A DNA stretch of 64,000 bases from Clostridium aciditolerans (GCF_016316925.1 NZ_JAEEGB010000037.1:1-64000); one strand, 5' to 3'; counted from the stretch's first letter, positions 42,874-52,829 are shown. The notes: generated by a model from the sequence alone, not told the origin. Program-made: numbers and translations.

Positions 42874-44940
42874 TTATTTTATTGTTACAATGTCTCTTTG
42901 ACCTCTTTTTACTTGTTCTCCAACCTTAACTGATACTGTTTCTCCTTCAGCTAAGTTTGTAAATATAATTGGAGTAATAACTGATGGAACTTTTCCTCTT
43001 ACTTGAGCTAAATCAACTTTAAGTAGTTGTTGTCCCGCTTGTACTTTATCACCTTGTTGCACTAAAGCTTCAATTCCTTCTCCTTGAAGGTTTACAGTAT
43101 CTATACCAAAATGAACTAGTATTTCACGACCATTGTCTGCAGTTATTCCTATAGCATGCTTTGTTGGGAAAAGAGTAGTTATTGTACCGTTAACTGGTGA
43201 TACAACTTCTCCATTTGCTGGTTCTATTGCAAAACCATCACCCATCATTTTTTGTGAAAAAACTTCATCTGGAACTTCAGTTATAGACAATATTTTTCCG
43301 TCTATTGGTGCAACAAAAGTATTATCCGCTGATTTTGTCACAGCAACTTCCTTTTCAACAGTTGTGTTTTCTGCAATAACAGGAGTTTTTCCAGCCATAA
43401 TATCTTTAATTTGTGATTTTAATTGATCTGATTTTCCTCCAAATATGGCTTGGATATTATTTCCTACCTCCATAACACCTGCTGCACCTAATTTCTTAAG
43501 TTCAGCCTTATCTACATTTTTAATATCATTTACACTTACTCTTAAACGAGTTATACATGCATCTAAGTTTGTTATATTCTCTTTTCCACCTAATGCTTTT
43601 AGTATTGCTGCTGGAAGTTCCGCATTTCCAACATTAGCTGTTGATGTTTCTTCCACATCATCTTCACGTCCTGGAGTCTTAAGATCCCATTTTCTAATTG
43701 CAAATCTAAATCCGAAGTAGTAAATTACTGCAAATACTAAACCTACTGGTATTACTAACCACCAAGCTGTTCTATTTGGTATAACTCCAAATAGGATATA
43801 GTCTATTAAACCACCTGAGAATGTCATACCTATCTTAACATTTAATAGTTGCATTGTCATAAATGATAAACCTGCAAATATACAGTGAATTCCAAATAGT
43901 ACTGGTGCAACGAATAAGAATGCAAATTCTATTGGTTCTGTTATACCAGTTAAGAATGAAGTTAAAGCTGCTGATGCAAGTATTCCTGCTGCTAATGCCT
44001 TCTTTCCTGGTTTTGCTTCATGATACATAGCTAGTGCTGCTGCTGGTAATCCAAACATCATGAATGGGAATTTACCAGTTGTAAATGTACCAGCTGTGAA
44101 GTGTGTAGCACCATTGCTAAGAACACCAAATTGAGTGAAATCTTTTAACTGAGCCATAAATATTGTTTGGTCTCCGTTTACAACCATACCAGTTGCTTTG
44201 CTTACATATTCCCCAAATTGATACCAGAATGGATTATAGAATATGTGGTGTAATCCAAATGGTATTAATGATCTTTCAATAACACCGAACACGAATGCTG
44301 CTAATGTTGGGTTTGCATCGATCATATTATGTGAGAATGCATTTAATCCGTATTGAATTGGCGGCCATACAAATACAAGCATAATTCCTATAGCGATAGC
44401 TGCTACTGCTGTTACAATTGGAACGAATCTCTTTCCTGCAAAGAATCCTAAATATGAAGGCAATTCTATATTATAATATTTCTTATAAAGCTGTGCTGCT
44501 ACAACACCCATTATGATACCGCCAAACACACCTGTTTGTAATGAAGGAATACCTAAAACTGATGTGTAAGCTGGATTATGAGTAGCTAATACTTCTGGGG
44601 TAACTCCTGCTACTATTCCTAAAGTTTTATTCATTATTAAGAAACCAACGATTGCTGCAAGTCCTGCAACTCCTTCGCCTTCAGCTAAGCCTACTGCAAC
44701 CCCTACTGCGAATAATAATGCAAGATTACCAAATACAATATCTCCTGATTGCTCCATAACTTTAGCGAAAGTTTGGAAAGCATGATTATTTAAAAATGAT
44801 GCATGGCTTAAGAAAGCCGGATTTTGAAACATGTTACCAAAAGCAAGTAATATACCTGCAGCCGGTAATATTGCAACTGGAAGCATTAATGCTTTTCCGA
44901 TTTGCTGTAGTTTACCAAAAATACTACTCTTCTTAGACAT
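42874..44940 (-). CDS. ptsG: PTS glucose-type transporter, EIICBA fusion
   Basis: A 688-residue fusion in the order IIC (about 1-400, polytopic), IIB (about 440-515, phosphorylated Cys in [11 protein letters not shown]) and IIA (about 540-688, active His in [12 protein letters not shown]). It imports and phosphorylates glucose or a related hexose using phosphate from HPr. I start at the ATG at 44938-44940 behind GGGAGAT. Upstream lies a GlcT-type RAT/terminator switch, the usual mode of ptsG induction, so a GlcT antiterminator should exist elsewhere in the genome. Confidence 0.92.
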   Translation of the reverse strand: MSKKSSIFGKLQQIGKALMLPVAILPAAGILLAFGNMFQNPAFLSHASFLNNHAFQTFAKVMEQSGDIVFGNLALLFAVGVAVGLAEGEGVAGLAAIVGFLIMNKTLGIVAGVTPEVLATHNPAYTSVLGIPSLQTGVFGGIIMGVVAAQLYKKYYNIELPSYLGFFAGKRFVPIVTAVAAIAIGIMLVFVWPPIQYGLNAFSHNMIDANPTLAAFVFGVIERSLIPFGLHHIFYNPFWYQFGEYVSKATGMVVNGDQTIFMAQLKDFTQFGVLSNGATHFTAGTFTTGKFPFMMFGLPAAALAMYHEAKPGKKALAAGILASAALTSFLTGITEPIEFAFLFVAPVLFGIHCIFAGLSFMTMQLLNVKIGMTFSGGLIDYILFGVIPNRTAWWLVIPVGLVFAVIYYFGFRFAIRKWDLKTPGREDDVEETSTANVGNAELPAAILKALGGKENITNLDACITRLRVSVNDIKNVDKAELKKLGAAGVMEVGNNIQAIFGGKSDQLKSQIKDIMAGKTPVIAENTTVEKEVAVTKSADNTFVAPIDGKILSITEVPDEVFSQKMMGDGFAIEPANGEVVSPVNGTITTLFPTKHAIGITADNGREILVHFGIDTVNLQGEGIEALVQQGDKVQAGQQLLKVDLAQVRGKVPSVITPIIFTNLAEGETVSVKVGEQVKRGQRDIVTIK

Positions 44941-45012
44941 ATGATTATCTCCCTTCAATATTTTTAATTTAATTCATTACTTATAATTATTATTGTGCTC
45001 TAAAACACAAAA

Positions 45013-45105
45013 GGCATGAGCAAGGTAATAAGAAATCCTTAAACATCTATTTGACTAATACAAATAGATACAATACTATTTCTTATAACTACCTTTGCTC
45101 ATGCC
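45013..45105 (-). terminator. Leader terminator of ptsG
   Basis: On the minus strand GGCATGAGCAAAGGTAGTTA... pairs with ...TAATAACC-type TTATTACCTTGCTCATGCC, giving a long stem (arms 45105-45078 and 45036-45013) followed by TTTTGTGTTTT. It overlaps the RAT, so both cannot form together. Confidence 0.85.
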
Positions 45106-45123
45106 TGATCGAATCAGTAACAC
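45098..45123 (-). promoter_or_regulatory. GlcT-type ribonucleic antiterminator (RAT)
   Basis: The minus strand reads GTGTTACTGATTCGATCAGG followed by CATGAG, essentially the ptsG RAT recognised by BglG-family protein GlcT in Bacillus. It overlaps the 5' arm of the leader terminator. Glucose-activated GlcT would stabilise the RAT hairpin and let transcription reach ptsG. Confidence 0.85.
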
Positions 45124-45305
45124 GCAAAACTTTTATTAAGTTTTATTTATTAGGCGTAAACTTTTACATTGCTTTACTGCCTTAATACAAATTCATTATA
45201 TCAAGATATTTTTCTTTTTTCAATATATATTTTAAAGTTTTTTTATATTATTTTTGTGGTTGTAGACAATCTCCATATGATACCAAGAACTTTGTTTATA
45301 TAAAA

Positions 45306-45337
45306 ACTTAACTTATACACAATTGTATAAGTTAAGT
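45306..45337 (-). terminator. Terminator of purB
   Basis: ACTTAACTTATACA (45306-45319) pairs perfectly with TGTATAAGTTAAGT (45324-45337) around a 4-nt loop, with TTTTTAT after it on the minus strand. Confidence 0.85.
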
Positions 45338-45352
45338 CTCCTTTTAAAATAC

Positions 45353-46783
45353 CTATACGTTAATTTCCGCTTCTTCCCCAAGTAATTCTTTGTTTTCTTC
45401 AAGTATAGGTCTTATTTGCTTTTCAATAAAGTCTTCTACCTGCCCTGGCGCTCTACCTATAAATTTCTTTGAATCAATTAATGATAGTATCTCTTCTTTT
45501 GTCATATTAAAGAAATCATCATTTATGATTCTTTCAATTAAATCATTTTCTTTTCCTTCTATTTTAACCATTTTAGCTGCTTCCATGGAATGCTGTCTTA
45601 TTCTCTCATGGAGTTCCTGTCTATCTCCACCTCTTTTAACAGCTTCCATTATGATATTTTCAGTAGCCATAAATGGTAACTCACTCTTTACATGTGCTTC
45701 TATAACCTTTGGATAAACTACCATATTACTAGATACATTCATATATAGGTTAAGTACTCCGTCTAAAGCTAAAAATGCTTCTGAAACTGCAATTCTCTTA
45801 TTAGCAGAATCATCCAAAGTTCTTTCAAACCATTGTGTCGATGCAGTTATTGCTGGGTTTAATGAATTTACAATTATATATCTTGCAAGAGCTCCTATTC
45901 TTTCAGATCTCATTGGATTCCTTTTATAAGCCATAGCGGATGATCCAATTTGATTCTTTTCAAAAGGCTCTTCCATCTCTTTCATATTTTGAAGTATTCT
46001 CATGTCATTACTGAACTTGTAAGCACTTTGAGCAATTTCTGATAAAGTATTTAGTATAATTGAGTCAAGCTTTCTTGTATAAGTCTGTCCTGTTACCATG
46101 AACTCTTCTTTAAAGCCCATTCTCTCTGTTACCATCTTATCTAGTTTTTTTACTTTATCTTCATCACCATTAAATAGTTCCATAAAGCTTGCTTGTGTAC
46201 CAGTTGTTCCTTTTACTCCTCTAAATCTCATATGATCTATTACAAACTGTAAATTTTCAAGATCTAAAAAAAGTTCTTGGATCCAAAGCGTTGCTCTCTT
46301 TCCTACAGTAGTTAATTGAGCTGGCTGAAGATGAGTAAAACCTAATGTAGGTACATCTTTATATTGAATTGCAAATTTAGACAAAGAATTAATTACATTT
46401 ATAATTTTCTTTTTTATAAGTAACAGAGCTTCTCTCATTGCTATTAAATCAGTATTATCACCTACATAACAACTGGTTGCCCCTAAGTGTATTATCCCTT
46501 TTGCCTTTGGGCACTGTACACCATATGCATAAACATGGCTCATAACATCGTGACGTACTTCTTTTTCTCTCTTTTCAGCTACTTCATAATTTATATTATC
46601 TATATTATTTCTAAGCTCTTGTATTTGTTCATCTGTAATATTAAGTCCTAATTCTTTTTCACATTCTGCTAATGCCACCCATAGTTTTCTCCAAGTTTTA
46701 AACTTCATCTCATCTGAAAATAAATAGCTCATTTCCTTTGAAGAATATCTTGTATTTAACGGTGTATTATACGTATTTCTCAT
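45353..46783 (-). CDS. purB: Adenylosuccinate lyase
   Basis: A 476-residue fumarase/aspartase-superfamily enzyme. Diagnostic segments are THLQPAQLTTVGKRA (about 155-169) and the mobile loop IGSSAMAYKRNPMRSER (about 280-296) with the catalytic serine. It acts twice in purine synthesis: SAICAR to AICAR and adenylosuccinate to AMP. It is a single gene, not within a pur operon. The ATG follows GGAGGTAC. I saw no purine riboswitch upstream. Confidence 0.93.
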   Translation of the reverse strand: MRNTYNTPLNTRYSSKEMSYLFSDEMKFKTWRKLWVALAECEKELGLNITDEQIQELRNNIDNINYEVAEKREKEVRHDVMSHVYAYGVQCPKAKGIIHLGATSCYVGDNTDLIAMREALLLIKKKIINVINSLSKFAIQYKDVPTLGFTHLQPAQLTTVGKRATLWIQELFLDLENLQFVIDHMRFRGVKGTTGTQASFMELFNGDEDKVKKLDKMVTERMGFKEEFMVTGQTYTRKLDSIILNTLSEIAQSAYKFSNDMRILQNMKEMEEPFEKNQIGSSAMAYKRNPMRSERIGALARYIIVNSLNPAITASTQWFERTLDDSANKRIAVSEAFLALDGVLNLYMNVSSNMVVYPKVIEAHVKSELPFMATENIIMEAVKRGGDRQELHERIRQHSMEAAKMVKIEGKENDLIERIINDDFFNMTKEEILSLIDSKKFIGRAPGQVEDFIEKQIRPILEENKELLGEEAEINV

Positions 46784-47044
46784 AATTAAAGTACCTCCAG
46801 ACGTATGTAATTGATTTTTTTTATTTTTTCATTCACATTATAGCATATATCAAGCTTATTTCATATATCTTTCGTTCGTATTTTTTCTTTTTTATCGCAT
46901 ATTTTATCTTTTCTTATTTATTAATTTTTATTAATAATTTTTATCTTAAGAATAATATTAATTAAATTGTGTACAAACTGTTCTATTTCATCGCCGAATT
47001 AATATAATTTATTAGAATAAAATTATATGGGTTTGGAGGTACTT

Positions 47045-47260
47045 ATGTATAAGTTTAACTTATTAGATAAAATTTCTTTAATTCTAGTAATTATCGGTGC
47101 ACTAAATTGGGGACTTATAGGGTTATTTAATTTTAATTTAATAGGCGCACTGCTCGGAGAACCGGTAAATTTAATTGGAAGGATAATTTACATACTTGTT
47201 GGAGCAGCTGGTGTGGACATGCTACTGCTTTTATTAAAAATGAAAAAATCCTTTAAATGA
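47045..47260 (+). CDS. DUF378 (YuzA-like) membrane protein
   Basis: A 71-residue protein with two transmembrane helices and the DUF378 signature LVIIGALNWGLIGLFNFNLI (about 13-32). The function is unknown. The ATG at 47045 follows GGAGGTACTT; an in-frame ATG six codons earlier would contain the ribosome binding site. It is a single gene with a strong terminator. Confidence 0.85.
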   Translation: MYKFNLLDKISLILVIIGALNWGLIGLFNFNLIGALLGEPVNLIGRIIYILVGAAGVDMLLLLLKMKKSFK

Positions 47261-47261
47261 T

Positions 47262-47295
47262 AAATAAAAGGCTCACTAATATGAGCCTTTTATTT
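47262..47295. terminator. Bidirectional terminator
   Basis: AAATAAAAGGCTCA (47262-47275) pairs perfectly with TGAGCCTTTTATTT (47282-47295) between convergent genes. Confidence 0.88.
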
Positions 47296-47309
47296 ATATA
47301 AAAATTATT

Positions 47310-47570
47310 TTATTCTTCTAATGATTCTATTAACTTAGATACTTCTTCAGCTGCTAAAGCTTCATCATCTCCTGATGCAGTAACCTTCACCGTTGAATTT
47401 TTAGTTACACCTAATGATAATACTCCAATTAAGCTTTTTACGTTAGCCTTTTTTCCATCAAATTCAATACTTATATCTGATTTGAAAGAAGAAGCCTTTT
47501 TCACTAATAGAGTTGCTGGTCTTGCATGTAAGCCAGTAGAACTTTTTACTGTAACTTCTTTAGATACCAT
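47310..47570 (-). CDS. ptsH: Phosphocarrier protein HPr
   Basis: An 86-residue PTS phosphocarrier. With the ATG at 47568-47570 (behind GAGGTGAATTT) the catalytic His is residue 15 (GLHARPA) and the regulatory Ser is residue 46 (KSLIGVLSL), the canonical numbering, which decides the start. It passes phosphate from EI to the EIIA domains such as the PtsG fusion encoded nearby, and via Ser46-P takes part in carbon catabolite control. The ptsI gene is not adjacent. Confidence 0.93.
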   Translation of the reverse strand: MVSKEVTVKSSTGLHARPATLLVKKASSFKSDISIEFDGKKANVKSLIGVLSLGVTKNSTVKVTASGDDEALAAEEVSKLIESLEE

Positions 47571-47744
47571 CAAATTCACCTCAATCCTCTATAATATAAT
47601 AATATATGACAAACTTTCCTTTTAATTATAACATTTTTTTAATAGGTTTCAACGGCTATTTTCCAATGTAAAAGATTACACAAAATAAATTTTATTAAAG
47701 ATTTTTAGTCTATTAAAAAACAAATTTTCTATTAATAAATAGTA

Positions 47745-48938
47745 TTATTTTAGTTCACTAATAAACTTCTCCACTCTATCTAGCCCTTTTTGAATATTAT
47801 CCATTGAAGTTGCATAAGAGAATCTTACATAGTTATCTACACCAAAACCTATACCTGGTATAACTGCTACTTTTGCTTTATCAAGTAATTGTTCAGAAAA
47901 ACTCATAGAATCTATAATTTCAACACCGTCAATTTTTTTACCAAAAATCTTTGATATATTCATCATTACATAAAATGCACCTTCAGGATTAATGCAGGAC
48001 ACACCTTCTATTGAATTTATCTTATTTACCATATAGTCTCTTCTTGCTTTGAACTCTGAAACCATTGTTATCATTTGTGCATCATCACCTTTTAAAGCTT
48101 CTACAGATGCATACTGAGCAATTGAGTTAGGATTTGAAGTAGTATGACTTTGTATATTTGACATAAGTTTAGCTATTTCTTCACTAGATGCGGAATATCC
48201 TATTCTCCAACCTGTCATAGAATATGCTTTAGATACTCCATTAATAACAATTGTTCTGTTATATGCGTCTTCACTTAGACTAGCTATACTTATATGTTTA
48301 GTGTTCCCATATAACAATTTTTCATAAATTTCATCTGATAAAATTAATATATTCTTTTCTTTAGCAAGATCTGCTATAGCCACAAGTTCTTCTTTAGTAT
48401 ACACTGTACCTGTTGGGTTATTTGGACTATTTAATAATATCATTTTTGTTTTTTCTGTTATAGCACTTCTTAAGGCTTCTATATCATATTTAAAACCGCT
48501 TTCTTCACTTGTTTCTACAAATACAGGTACTCCATCTGCTAGCTTTATAAGTTCTGGATAGCTTACCCAGTAAGGTACTGGAACAATAACCTCATCTCCA
48601 GGATTTAATGTAGATAAGAAAGCATTAGATAAACTTTGTTTAGCACCTGATGAAACAATAATTTGAGTAGTTTTATAATTCAAATTGTTATCTTTATTAA
48701 ACTTATCTACTATTGCCTCTTTTAGCTCCATTATACCTGATGCAGGTGTATATTTAGTAAATCCTTGTCTAATGGCATTGATTGCTGCATTTTGAATATT
48801 TTCTGGCGTATTAAAGTCTGGTTCACCTGCTCCAAATCCAATAACATCGATTCCATCTGCCTTCATTTTTTTAGCTTTAGCCGTTATTGCCAAAGTTATA
48901 GATGGTTGTATTTGCTGCGCTTTTTTTGATAATATCAT
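47745..48938 (-). CDS. Class I aminotransferase, aspartate aminotransferase type
   Basis: A 397-residue PLP enzyme of subgroup I-beta. GAGEPDFNTP (about 37-46), NSPNNPTGTVY (about 169-179) and the PLP lysine motif SKAYSMTGWRIGY (about 233-245) are all present. It probably interconverts aspartate and oxaloacetate, though aromatic or prephenate aminotransferases look similar. It overlaps the PHP-domain gene by 4 nt, so they are coupled, but the functional link is unclear. Confidence 0.87.
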   Translation of the reverse strand: MILSKKAQQIQPSITLAITAKAKKMKADGIDVIGFGAGEPDFNTPENIQNAAINAIRQGFTKYTPASGIMELKEAIVDKFNKDNNLNYKTTQIIVSSGAKQSLSNAFLSTLNPGDEVIVPVPYWVSYPELIKLADGVPVFVETSEESGFKYDIEALRSAITEKTKMILLNSPNNPTGTVYTKEELVAIADLAKEKNILILSDEIYEKLLYGNTKHISIASLSEDAYNRTIVINGVSKAYSMTGWRIGYSASSEEIAKLMSNIQSHTTSNPNSIAQYASVEALKGDDAQMITMVSEFKARRDYMVNKINSIEGVSCINPEGAFYVMMNISKIFGKKIDGVEIIDSMSFSEQLLDKAKVAVIPGIGFGVDNYVRFSYATSMDNIQKGLDRVEKFISELK

Positions 48939-49792
48939 TTTGTTTCCTCCATATCACGAAAGTTTTTATATTTTGCTTTTAAAAATTTATAAGTTAAAGT
49001 TTCATTAATACCTATAGTTCCTAGCGTATAGTCGCCATTTACAATAGTGCCATGACAATCACTTCCGCCAGTAATAATTAATGAATATTTTTTAGCTAAA
49101 TTATAACAATTATTTACTGTTCTAGAAGAGTGCGCTGGATGAAACACTTCTATACCTTTTAATCCGTATGACTTTAAATCTTTTATTATATTTTCTATTT
49201 CTATATTCCTATATATCTCTCCAGGATGAGCTAAAACTGGTACTCCTTTTGCGTTCAATATAAGCTTCATTGCTTCTTTATAATCTATTTTGCACCGCTC
49301 CACAAATGCAGGTCTGTTTTTGATTAAATATCTTTGAAATGCTTCTTTAGTACTTTCAGCAAATCCCTTACTAACTAGAATTTTAGCTATATGAAGTCTT
49401 CCAATAGACCTATCATAATCTTCCTTGTCTATATCTTCTATATTTATGTCTATATTCAATTCATTTAATTTGCTTATTATCTTTTGAGCCCTTTCTTGTC
49501 TGCTTTGTTTAACATCACTAAGTCTATCTTTAAGTGCCTTGTCATCTAAATTAATAAAATAAGCTAAAATATGGACTTCTATGCCCTTATATTGAGAGCT
49601 AAGTTCTAACCCTGGAATGATTTTTATATTTGCGGAGTTTCTATTCTTAACTATATATTGAGAATCAATACTGTCGTGGTCTGTTATGGAAATACACTTT
49701 ATATTTCTAAATTGTGACAAATCAACTATCTTTTCTGGGGAAAGCTTCCCATCTGAATAGTTTGAGTGAATGTGTAAATCTGAGTACAGCAT
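48935..49792 (-). CDS. PHP-domain phosphoesterase (TrpH/YciV-like)
   Basis: A 285-residue PHP protein. Metal ligands occur in DLHIHSNYSDGKLSP (about 5-19), ITDHDSID (about 37-44), PGLELSS, LAHPGE and GGSDCHG. The E. coli homologue YciV (RNase AM) removes 5' nucleotides from short RNAs and hydrolyses 3',5'-bisphosphonucleotides. I start at the ATG at 49790-49792 behind GGGTGAT. It lies 86 nt after the SMR-like carrier gene, so a role in the polyprenyl-sugar operon is possible but unproven. Confidence 0.82.
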   Translation of the reverse strand: MLYSDLHIHSNYSDGKLSPEKIVDLSQFRNIKCISITDHDSIDSQYIVKNRNSANIKIIPGLELSSQYKGIEVHILAYFINLDDKALKDRLSDVKQSRQERAQKIISKLNELNIDINIEDIDKEDYDRSIGRLHIAKILVSKGFAESTKEAFQRYLIKNRPAFVERCKIDYKEAMKLILNAKGVPVLAHPGEIYRNIEIENIIKDLKSYGLKGIEVFHPAHSSRTVNNCYNLAKKYSLIITGGSDCHGTIVNGDYTLGTIGINETLTYKFLKAKYKNFRDMEETK

Positions 49793-49878
49793 TATATCAC
49801 CCGTTTTCTCAAAATATAAAAAATTCATTTACTACAATATATCACCATTTGGCTTAATTATCAATTATAGATATTTTT

Positions 49879-50235
49879 TTAACTTTTTGCTACTAATATA
49901 ACTCCTATTATAATGAAAATTACTCCTGCTATTCTTATCAGTGAAATATTTTCTTTAAAAATAAAGTAAGAGAAAAACATAATTAATATATATCCTATAC
50001 TGACCATAGGATATGCATAACTCAATTCAACCTTGCTCAAAACTTTTATCCAGATCAGAAAACTAAGTCCATAAGATACAGTTCCCAGCATCACAGGTAC
50101 ATTTTTTAATATACTTAATATACTTGAAAAAATGTACCTTGCAGCAAAATTCAATTCAAGATTTACAGCTCCATACTTTACCAAAACCTGTCCAATTGCA
50201 CCTAAAAAAACCGATGTTAGAATTAACCAAATCAT
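49879..50235 (-). CDS. SMR/EamA-like small membrane carrier
   Basis: A 118-residue protein with four hydrophobic helices, the size of small multidrug resistance proteins. YAYPMVSIGYILIMF and the final helix resemble ArnE/ArnF-type undecaprenyl-phosphate-aminoarabinose flippases. It overlaps the GT-C gene by 4 nt. In this operon the likely job is flipping a polyprenyl-phosphate sugar to the outer face of the membrane; drug efflux is the alternative. Confidence 0.72.
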   Translation of the reverse strand: MIWLILTSVFLGAIGQVLVKYGAVNLELNFAARYIFSSILSILKNVPVMLGTVSYGLSFLIWIKVLSKVELSYAYPMVSIGYILIMFFSYFIFKENISLIRIAGVIFIIIGVILVAKS

Positions 50236-51485
50236 AAAAATAACTCCTTTAACTTATATAGTGCTAATTTAATAAACTGATAGAAACAATATATCATTAT
50301 AAATATTTCGGGAAAAGCATATCTTCCTTGGCCTTCTGTAATAAAATATACTGAAGTAAACATAAAAAATATCACTATAATATATAATGTAAATTTATCT
50401 AGTAATTGAGTTTTCCTCAAAACAATTGCTCTTAAGATTACTATACTGTAGATTAAAATATATAGTATAGCTGGTGTAAATATTATGTTTCTTATATTAT
50501 TTGTTACAGAAAAAATTATCGTCTTAGTATTATCACTTAAATTGCTTCCATAAGTGCTGTACAAGATATCATCACTTACAAAATAAGTATTATACAATCT
50601 TTTAAAACCAAGAGTTAAAAATTCTTTCGGATGATTTTTAATCCATTTTTTTGCTGCATCTCCAAGCATTTTATTTTTTTCAGTCATATTTGCTTTTTCG
50701 TATTCCGGTGTTTTTACAATCGAATTTTCAACATCACTAGCAGCCATCCATCTACCTACATTATTTTGAGAATTATTATTTATGTATAAAACGATACCTC
50801 CATTGTTTGATACATATGTAAATTGTCCTACAAGCTTCGTATTTCTATATATCCATGGTGAGATTACTATTATAGAGACTATTAAAACTATAAAAGAATT
50901 CTTAAATGCTAATGTAACCCTTTTTTCTTTCAATATCTCTACAATAAATATTGCAAAGAAAATTGCTATAAAAAATGGCTTTATCATCGTATTAAGTCCT
51001 GTAAGTATACCTATTAATATATACTTAAATTTAATTTCTCCAAAATAAATGTTAGTTATAATTAATAGTATTAAAGTAAAAAGTATTTCCGTGGCAAGAA
51101 TACTATTATACATAATATTATTTGGCATAAATACAAACATAGTAAATATAATTCTTCTATCCAATTCATTTATATCTAATTTTCTAAGTATTAGTAAAAA
51201 GCAAAAATTAGATGCAAACGTAATAATTAAATTGAATACTTTAGCAATAATTAAACTTGAACCAAATAATTTAAAAATTCCGCCAAGAATTATAGGATAT
51301 CCTACAGATGTATAGGTATCTCCCCAAGGTAACCCATTTGCTATATTAACAGCAAGATTATAATAATATTGAAAATCTGAAAATGGTTTTGCATCTACAA
51401 ATACTACCCATAATGTAGAAACTAACAACCCAATAATTAATACAACTTTGTAATATGTACCTATTTTTGAGTTTTTACTTTTCAT
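50232..51485 (-). CDS. GT-C type membrane glycosyltransferase (GT39/ArnT-like)
   Basis: A 417-residue protein with about ten hydrophobic helices. The first extracytoplasmic loop carries acidic residues (VDAKPFSDFQYYYNLA), like the catalytic Asp of GT-C enzymes that use polyprenyl-phosphate sugars. A soluble external segment (about 225-310) follows. I place the start at ATG 51483-51485, 18 nt after the upstream ubiA-like stop, with AAAGGAC ahead; the longer frame would overlap ubiA. It probably transfers the sugar made by the UbiA-like enzyme to a cell-envelope polymer. Confidence 0.72.
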   Translation of the reverse strand: MKSKNSKIGTYYKVVLIIGLLVSTLWVVFVDAKPFSDFQYYYNLAVNIANGLPWGDTYTSVGYPIILGGIFKLFGSSLIIAKVFNLIITFASNFCFLLILRKLDINELDRRIIFTMFVFMPNNIMYNSILATEILFTLILLIITNIYFGEIKFKYILIGILTGLNTMIKPFFIAIFFAIFIVEILKEKRVTLAFKNSFIVLIVSIIVISPWIYRNTKLVGQFTYVSNNGGIVLYINNNSQNNVGRWMAASDVENSIVKTPEYEKANMTEKNKMLGDAAKKWIKNHPKEFLTLGFKRLYNTYFVSDDILYSTYGSNLSDNTKTIIFSVTNNIRNIIFTPAILYILIYSIVILRAIVLRKTQLLDKFTLYIIVIFFMFTSVYFITEGQGRYAFPEIFIMIYCFYQFIKLALYKLKELFL

Positions 51486-51502
51486 ATTGTCTAATGTCCT
51501 TT

Positions 51503-52369
51503 CTATAATTTCAAATATATTATGGTTAAAACTGATATTACCCATAATATTATATTTATTAAAAATGGTATATCTTTTCCAAATACATCTTCCGGCTTTC
51601 CACCAACATTTTTCTTATCTACAAGATATTCATATCTAAAAATTCCATACAATACAAATGGAATAGTAAATATCATAGTCTTACTTTGAACAGAGCTAAA
51701 GGTATATAGGCAGTATGCCATTAATATAGATGGTGTTACTATAATAAGCATCTTGTCTAACATTTCAACAGAATATTCCTCTAATATTTTTCTATGTGAG
51801 CCACTTCTATCCTTTAGAGTTATAATTTCACTTCTTCTCTTATTAAGAGCTAAAAATAGTGCCAATAATATAGTACATAAAAATAACCATGGGGAAACTT
51901 GAACACCTGTTGCTAAACTTCCGCTTTCAACTCTTAATACAAATCCAAAGGTTATTATCATTACATCTATTATTACTACATTTTTTAGTTTAAAGGAATA
52001 AAATACATTTATCACCATATATATTGCTAATATACTTAATATTTTAATACTGAGCATTTTATATGAAAAATATGTTACAAATAAAACAATTATTATATCT
52101 AAAATTACAGCAGTTTTTAAAGAAACACGTCCACTAGGAAGGGGCCTTCTTTTTTTATCAGGATGACATCTATCTTTTTCAATATCTACAATATCATTTA
52201 GCACATAGATTGAAGATGATGTAAGGCAAAATAAAATAAATGTTATAATATTTAAATACAATATATTTTCATTAAAAAATTTTCCTGAAAAAATTATTGC
52301 AGCAAATACAAAAAAATTCTTAATCCATTGTTTAGGCCTCATTAATTGAAATATAGCTTTTACGTCCAT
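51503..52369 (-). CDS. UbiA-type polyprenyl-phosphate phosphoribosyltransferase
   Basis: A 288-residue prenyltransferase with about eight helices. RPKQWIKNFFVFA (about 11-23) and YVLNDIVDIEKDRCHPDKKR (about 55-74) match decaprenyl-phosphate 5-phosphoribose synthase (mycobacterial UbiA, Rv3806c) better than quinone-pathway UbiA. It would attach phosphoribose from PRPP to a polyprenyl phosphate. It heads an operon with a GT-C enzyme and an SMR-like carrier. No DprE1/DprE2 epimerase genes are near, so ribose, not arabinose, is the more likely sugar. Confidence 0.78.
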   Translation of the reverse strand: MDVKAIFQLMRPKQWIKNFFVFAAIIFSGKFFNENILYLNIITFILFCLTSSSIYVLNDIVDIEKDRCHPDKKRRPLPSGRVSLKTAVILDIIIVLFVTYFSYKMLSIKILSILAIYMVINVFYSFKLKNVVIIDVMIITFGFVLRVESGSLATGVQVSPWLFLCTILLALFLALNKRRSEIITLKDRSGSHRKILEEYSVEMLDKMLIIVTPSILMAYCLYTFSSVQSKTMIFTIPFVLYGIFRYEYLVDKKNVGGKPEDVFGKDIPFLINIILWVISVLTIIYLKL

Positions 52370-52509
52370 AGGTTTCCTCCTCAGTAATTAAAATTGAAAA
52401 TTGTATATCATATTTGCCTACTTATCTACTAGTTAATACCTTTTTACATTTTATCATAGGTTATAATATAGTCAACATCATCTAATTTAACATATTTTCA
52501 TCATAAATT

Positions 52510-52538
52510 AAAGGACTTGATTCAAATTCAAGTCCTTT
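52510..52538. terminator. Terminator after spoVS
   Basis: AAAGGACTTGA (52510-52520) pairs with TCAAGTCCTTT (52528-52538), about 30 bp after the spoVS stop codon. Confidence 0.7.
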
Positions 52539-52568
52539 TTAACAAATTTATTATATTTTAATTATTTT

Positions 52569-52829
52569 TTATCTTGGTTGCACTATTAACTTAATTGCAG
52601 TCCTCTCTTCGCCATCTATTTCAATATCAGTAAATGCTGGAATGCAAACTAGATCTATTCCACTTGGCGCAACAAACCCTCTTGCAATAGCAACTGCTTT
52701 AATTGCTTGATTTAATGCACCAGCACCTATAGCCTGAATCTCCGCTGCTCCTCTTTCCCTTAAAACTCCTGCTAATGCTCCTGCCACTGAATTTGGACTT
52801 GATTTTGCTGAAACTTTTAATACTTCCAT
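52569..52829 (-). CDS. spoVS: Stage V sporulation protein S
   Basis: An 86-residue protein nearly identical to the SpoVS family: MEVLKVSAKSSPNSVAGALA at the start, then IQAIGAGALNQAIKA and a C-terminal IKLIVQPR. It is an Alba-like small protein needed for coat assembly and spore development in Bacillus. Its position next to rny matches B. subtilis, where ymdB lies between them. The ATG follows AGGAGGTTTACC. Confidence 0.95.
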   Translation of the reverse strand: MEVLKVSAKSSPNSVAGALAGVLRERGAAEIQAIGAGALNQAIKAVAIARGFVAPSGIDLVCIPAFTDIEIDGEERTAIKLIVQPR

